Below, piece by piece: positions 12,183 through 15,020 of a DNA stretch of 15,020 nucleotides; positions within the stretch are counted from its first letter, which is position 1, and each line of letters starts with the position of its first letter. Source of the stretch: Flavobacterium sp. (GTDB lineage Bacteria; Bacteroidota; Bacteroidia; Flavobacteriales; Flavobacteriaceae). The stretch covers positions 1 to 15,020 of the forward strand of contig JAUXNR010000426.1 in assembly GCA_030682755.1 (NCBI GenBank), given 5' to 3'. Position numbers and translations under genes: made by a program. The notes under the pieces are model-generated. The model was given only the letters and a program-made list of their open reading frames with translations, searched no databases and was not told where the DNA came from.

Positions 12183-15020
12183 TTATCGTTTTAATGAGAA
12201 ATGTGCTTTAAATTCTTTTGTTTCATTGTTTTCTTCAAAGGTTACTGTAAACCAGTAATCTGTTGATGGCATCGGTTGTCCGTTGAACGTTCCGTCCCAT
12301 CCGTTTGGACTCGTGGTTGGACTAATCTGTTTGAGTAGTTTTCCATAGCGGTCAAATATATAAATTTTTGCATTAGGTTGGTTCTGTAATCCAATAATAT
12401 TCCACTCATCATTATGTCCATCTCCATTTGGTGTGAAAAATAACGGATAGTTGATGGCCGTTTTGATAACAATTACCGTATCACATCCCCCGTCATTCTT
12501 GTCTCTAACCGTGATGGTATGGGTTCCTGCACTCACATTGGTAAACACATTACTGTCTTGGAACGGTCCGTTGTCCAATTGGTATTCATAATCGCCTAAA
12601 CCTCCCGTCACATTCACCGTGATGGTTTGATTTTGTGAGAAGGCTCCACTCACCACAACATCTTCTGCCGTTACTATCGCTGCCGATGTGTTGGTCAAGG
12701 TCATCATCGCAGGGTCTAGCATCGTACAACCTGTTGCGATGTTCGTCGCAACTACTTCATAGATTCCTTCCTGTGTTGTAGTGTAAGTAGAATCAGTTGC
12801 TCCCGCTATCACAGCACCGTTGAAATACCAAACATAACTGTATAACGCCGGATTGGCAATATTCGTATCAATGGTATAGGTTCCAATTGGTGTTAAAGTC
12901 ACCGGATTTACACAAATAAAGCCATCGTTTAACGTGATTTCCGGTAATAGGTTTACCGTTAATTGTATCGGACTCAAGGACGCACACTGACTTACCGTTG
13001 TGGTATTGGTCACTCGAATCCAAATCTCTTGTGGGTTATTCGTGTTGGTATAGTTTGACGGGTCTGCAATAGCGTTGGTACCTGCCAAGGCATCAGCTTG
13101 TGTTTCATAATAACTCACTGCATAGTCCGTTGGCGATTGTGTGCCTAAAGCTATTGCTCCAAATGGTGTTAAATCAAACTGCGTTTGTCCGTCGTTAGTG
13201 CCGTCTTCATCACAAACCGTTAAACCTGCTGTATCTACCGGTATCGGATTAGCTATCGCTCCTTCTTCAACCACTAGGTTTACTGTAGCTGTTGCATTCA
13301 CACAACCCGTTTGGTTGTTCACCACTCGGATGTAAATCGTTTGTGGGTTACTGGTGTTGGTATAGCTGTTGGCTAGTGCATTAGTTCCTGCTGTGGCATC
13401 CGCTTGTGTTTCGTAATAACTAATGGTAAAGCCTGTGGCATCTCCGGATTCCATCACCTGATTGTTTAAGGTGTTTAACGTAAAGGTGGCGATGTTGTCT
13501 GTATTTGGTTCACATATCACATAATCCGGTATAAACGTTGCCACTTGCGGCAGCGGGTTCACCTGTAGCAGTTGTTCCACCAAGGTGTAACAGAACGTGC
13601 CCGGTGTGGGTTGTTGTTGGTTCATTGCCATTACCCAAACACTGCCCGTTGCACTTACATAAGTGGTTGGTGCCATAATTTGGTTGGTGCCTGCTATCGC
13701 ATCTGCCTGAGTTGGGAAGTAGGCAAAGGTGATATCCGGATCGTTGTTTCTGATGATGTTCTCATGCGTTGTTAAATCAAACGCTTCTTCATCATCACCC
13801 GGATTGGTGTTGTCACACACTTGTAAAAGTGGTGGAGTGTTTACAATCGGGGTTGGAAGAACGCGGATGGTCAAACTGATAAAGCTCTTACATCCTTGTG
13901 GACTTGTTACTACCACACCAAGGGTTTGTGCCGGAGTGAGGTTTGTATAAGCCGTTGGGTTGGTAATCGGACCTGTTTCTGATAAGGCTTGAGCATAACT
14001 CGGGTAATACGTTACGGTATAACCCGGTAAGTTTTGCGTAATCTCCGCATCTTTGGTCGTTAAGTCAAACTCCATAAAGTTATCGTTATCCGGATTACAC
14101 TGTGCCAATGGCGTTGGTGTAGTCAGTGCCAATGGTGTGTTGACAATCAACTGGAACGTTCCAATTGAGAAACAGTTCGAGGTGTTGTTGCTAACGCGGT
14201 ACCATATCGTTTGTGGACTTGTGGTATTAATATAGTTTGATGCCGGAACAATCGCAGCGGTGTTGTTTTGTGCATTTGCTTCTGTGGTGAAATAACGAAT
14301 CGTATAACTGCCCAAACCTGCCGGTTGTGCCGCTAAGATAATAGCATTTTGTTGGGTAAGGTCAAAAGCCGTTGTCCCACTTTGTGGGTTACCGTCTTGG
14401 TCACACAAGGTTAAGTTTGGTAAATCCACCGGAATAATAGGTGATGGGTTTACGTTTAACGCTAAAGTGTAGGTGCTGTAACAGCCCGTTACTGCATTTT
14501 CTGCTCTGATGTAGATAAACTGCAAGTACGGAGTGATGTTCTCATACGGATTTGATGTGATGGCATCTACTGCCAATTCTGCATTTTGAAGGGTTTCATA
14601 GAAGGTTACGTTTACCCCTGTGGCTCCATTGAGTAAGTTGTTTACCTCTGCCGTTAAATCAAAATTACCATAGCCTTCGCCATTGTCATCACACAAGGTT
14701 AATCCTCCTAGTGGCAATTGCAATATCGGACGGGGTTCTACTCTAAGATCTAGAACGGTCTTGTTGCTACAACCTGTAGTTTCGTTGGTTACTAGTATCC
14801 ATATCGTTTGTGGGTTGGCTACATTTTGGTAGTTATCCGATAGTGGGTTTTGGTTGTTGTCTGCATCGGCTTCACTGAAATAAAATGCAAACTGATAACC
14901 CGGTGCCGGTAATTGTGCCGTTACGTAATCTCTAATAGCGAAAATCTCTCGTTCATCCGTTGGGTCGGTTTCACACAAACTATACGAAGGTAAAGAAAGT
15001 GGTAACACCGGTTTTGGATT
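12183..15020 (-). CDS. Giant repeat-containing T9SS type B cargo protein (5' end outside window)
   Basis: At least 945 residues are visible; the frame is open to the window edge, so the start and signal peptide lie further right. Residues are counted from GTG 15008, an in-frame codon and not a proposed start. Residues 1-689 form seven divergent repeats of about 90-105 residues with a C(D/E/N), FDLT, (T/S)YYET-ADA and NPQTIWIRV pattern. Residues 690-775 are an Ig/PKD-like unit, and 776-852 resemble a SprB-type repeat (YEYQLDNGPF and SAGTHTITVRD). The end, from about 853, is the gliding motility-associated CHU_C domain, recognisable by FFTPNGDGHNDEWNI, IYIFDRYGKLL and GWDGTFNGQ; it directs export and surface attachment through the T9SS. 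The repeat part has higher G+C than the neighbours. The partner PorP/SprF-like gene follows three bases later. A surface adhesin is likely; the ligand is unknown. Confidence 0.92.
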   Translation of the reverse strand, partial: NPKPVLPLSLPSYSLCETDPTDEREIFAIRDYVTAQLPAPGYQFAFYFSEADADNNQNPLSDNYQNVANPQTIWILVTNETTGCSNKTVLDLRVEPRPILQLPLGGLTLCDDNGEGYGNFDLTAEVNNLLNGATGVNVTFYETLQNAELAVDAITSNPYENITPYLQFIYIRAENAVTGCYSTYTLALNVNPSPIIPVDLPNLTLCDQDGNPQSGTTAFDLTQQNAIILAAQPAGLGSYTIRYFTTEANAQNNTAAIVPASNYINTTSPQTIWYRVSNNTSNCFSIGTFQLIVNTPLALTTPTPLAQCNPDNDNFMEFDLTTKDAEITQNLPGYTVTYYPSYAQALSETGPITNPTAYTNLTPAQTLGVVVTSPQGCKSFISLTIRVLPTPIVNTPPLLQVCDNTNPGDDEEAFDLTTHENIIRNNDPDITFAYFPTQADAIAGTNQIMAPTTYVSATGSVWVMAMNQQQPTPGTFCYTLVEQLLQVNPLPQVATFIPDYVICEPNTDNIATFTLNTLNNQVMESGDATGFTISYYETQADATAGTNALANSYTNTSNPQTIYIRVVNNQTGCVNATATVNLVVEEGAIANPIPVDTAGLTVCDEDGTNDGQTQFDLTPFGAIALGTQSPTDYAVSYYETQADALAGTNAIADPSNYTNTNNPQEIWIRVTNTTTVSQCASLSPIQLTVNLLPEITLNDGFICVNPVTLTPIGTYTIDTNIANPALYSYVWYFNGAVIAGATDSTYTTTQEGIYEVVATNIATGCTMLDPAMMTLTNTSAAIVTAEDVVVSGAFSQNQTITVNVTGGLGDYEYQLDNGPFQDSNVFTNVSAGTHTITVRDKNDGGCDTVIVIKTAINYPLFFTPNGDGHNDEWNIIGLQNQPNAKIYIFDRYGKLLKQISPTTSPNGWDGTFNGQPMPSTDYWFTVTFEENNETKEFKAHFSLKR
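12942..15020 (-). repeat. Seven tandem protein-level repeats in the T9SS cargo gene
   Basis: Approximate unit boundaries on the minus strand are 15020-14730, 14729-14442, 14441-14133, 14132-13848, 13847-13548, 13547-13254 and 13253-12942. Units are diverged in DNA except for local stretches: 13090-13115 and 13396-13421 agree at 24 of 26 bases and lie 306 bases apart. Each unit contains one early and one late cysteine. Boundaries come from aligning the conserved motifs by eye and may shift by several residues. Confidence 0.8.

Noticed and set aside
13141..14235. Several plus-strand open frames opposite the surface-protein gene
   Set aside because: They are 60-73-codon antisense shadows of a long coding repeat region, with no recognisable domain or signal.
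12942..15020. CRISPR array or DNA satellite
   Set aside because: The periodicity is about 300 bases, lies within one open frame and is conserved at protein level, so these are protein-domain repeats.

Overview
The window is AT-rich chromosomal DNA from a member of the Bacteroidota, most likely Flavobacterium or a close relative. The signs are TAnnTTTG-type -7 promoter elements, a PorP/SprF-like protein beside a giant protein with a gliding-motility/type IX secretion (T9SS) type B C-terminal domain, a DUF6089-like protein next to uppS-bamA, and tandem OmpH-like chaperone genes. No mobile element, CRISPR array, rRNA or tRNA was recognised, and no intergenic gap exceeds about 145 bases.

Left part (1-2282, minus strand): the 5' end of the trigger factor gene (tig), then a small four-helix membrane protein of the phage-holin-4_2 type, an alpha/beta hydrolase, and pdxJ for vitamin B6 synthesis. 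pdxJ, the hydrolase and probably the holin-like gene form one leftward transcription unit. tig has its own promoter, embedded in a long inverted repeat.

Centre (2391-9765, plus strand): a CBS-domain protein and NAD kinase (nadK) form a tight pair. After a 143-base gap with a promoter-like site come a DUF6089-like outer-membrane protein, uppS (undecaprenyl-diphosphate synthase), bamA (outer-membrane protein insertion) and two OmpH/Skp-like periplasmic chaperones. This is an envelope-biogenesis operon: lipid carrier for peptidoglycan, barrel insertase and the chaperones that deliver barrels. It ends at a strong intrinsic terminator (9787-9819). murI (glutamate racemase, peptidoglycan precursor) follows directly, with a promoter element only five bases before its start codon.

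Right part (10612-15020, minus strand): a gamma-class carbonic-anhydrase-like hexapeptide protein lies tail-to-tail with murI. Upstream of it, separated by an intrinsic terminator, is a two-gene surface-protein unit: a very large T9SS cargo protein with at least seven divergent ~95-100-residue repeats (its 5' end lies beyond the window), followed three bases later by its PorP/SprF-like outer-membrane partner. The repeat region has visibly higher G+C than the neighbouring genes.

Most of the window is conserved housekeeping sequence. The parts that most deserve a second look are the repeat surface protein with eight regularly spaced cysteine pairs, the charged repeat tail on the first OmpH-like protein, the non-ATG start of bamA, the probably leaderless murI transcript and the promoter-in-hairpin upstream of tig. 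I found no convincing wholly new system.
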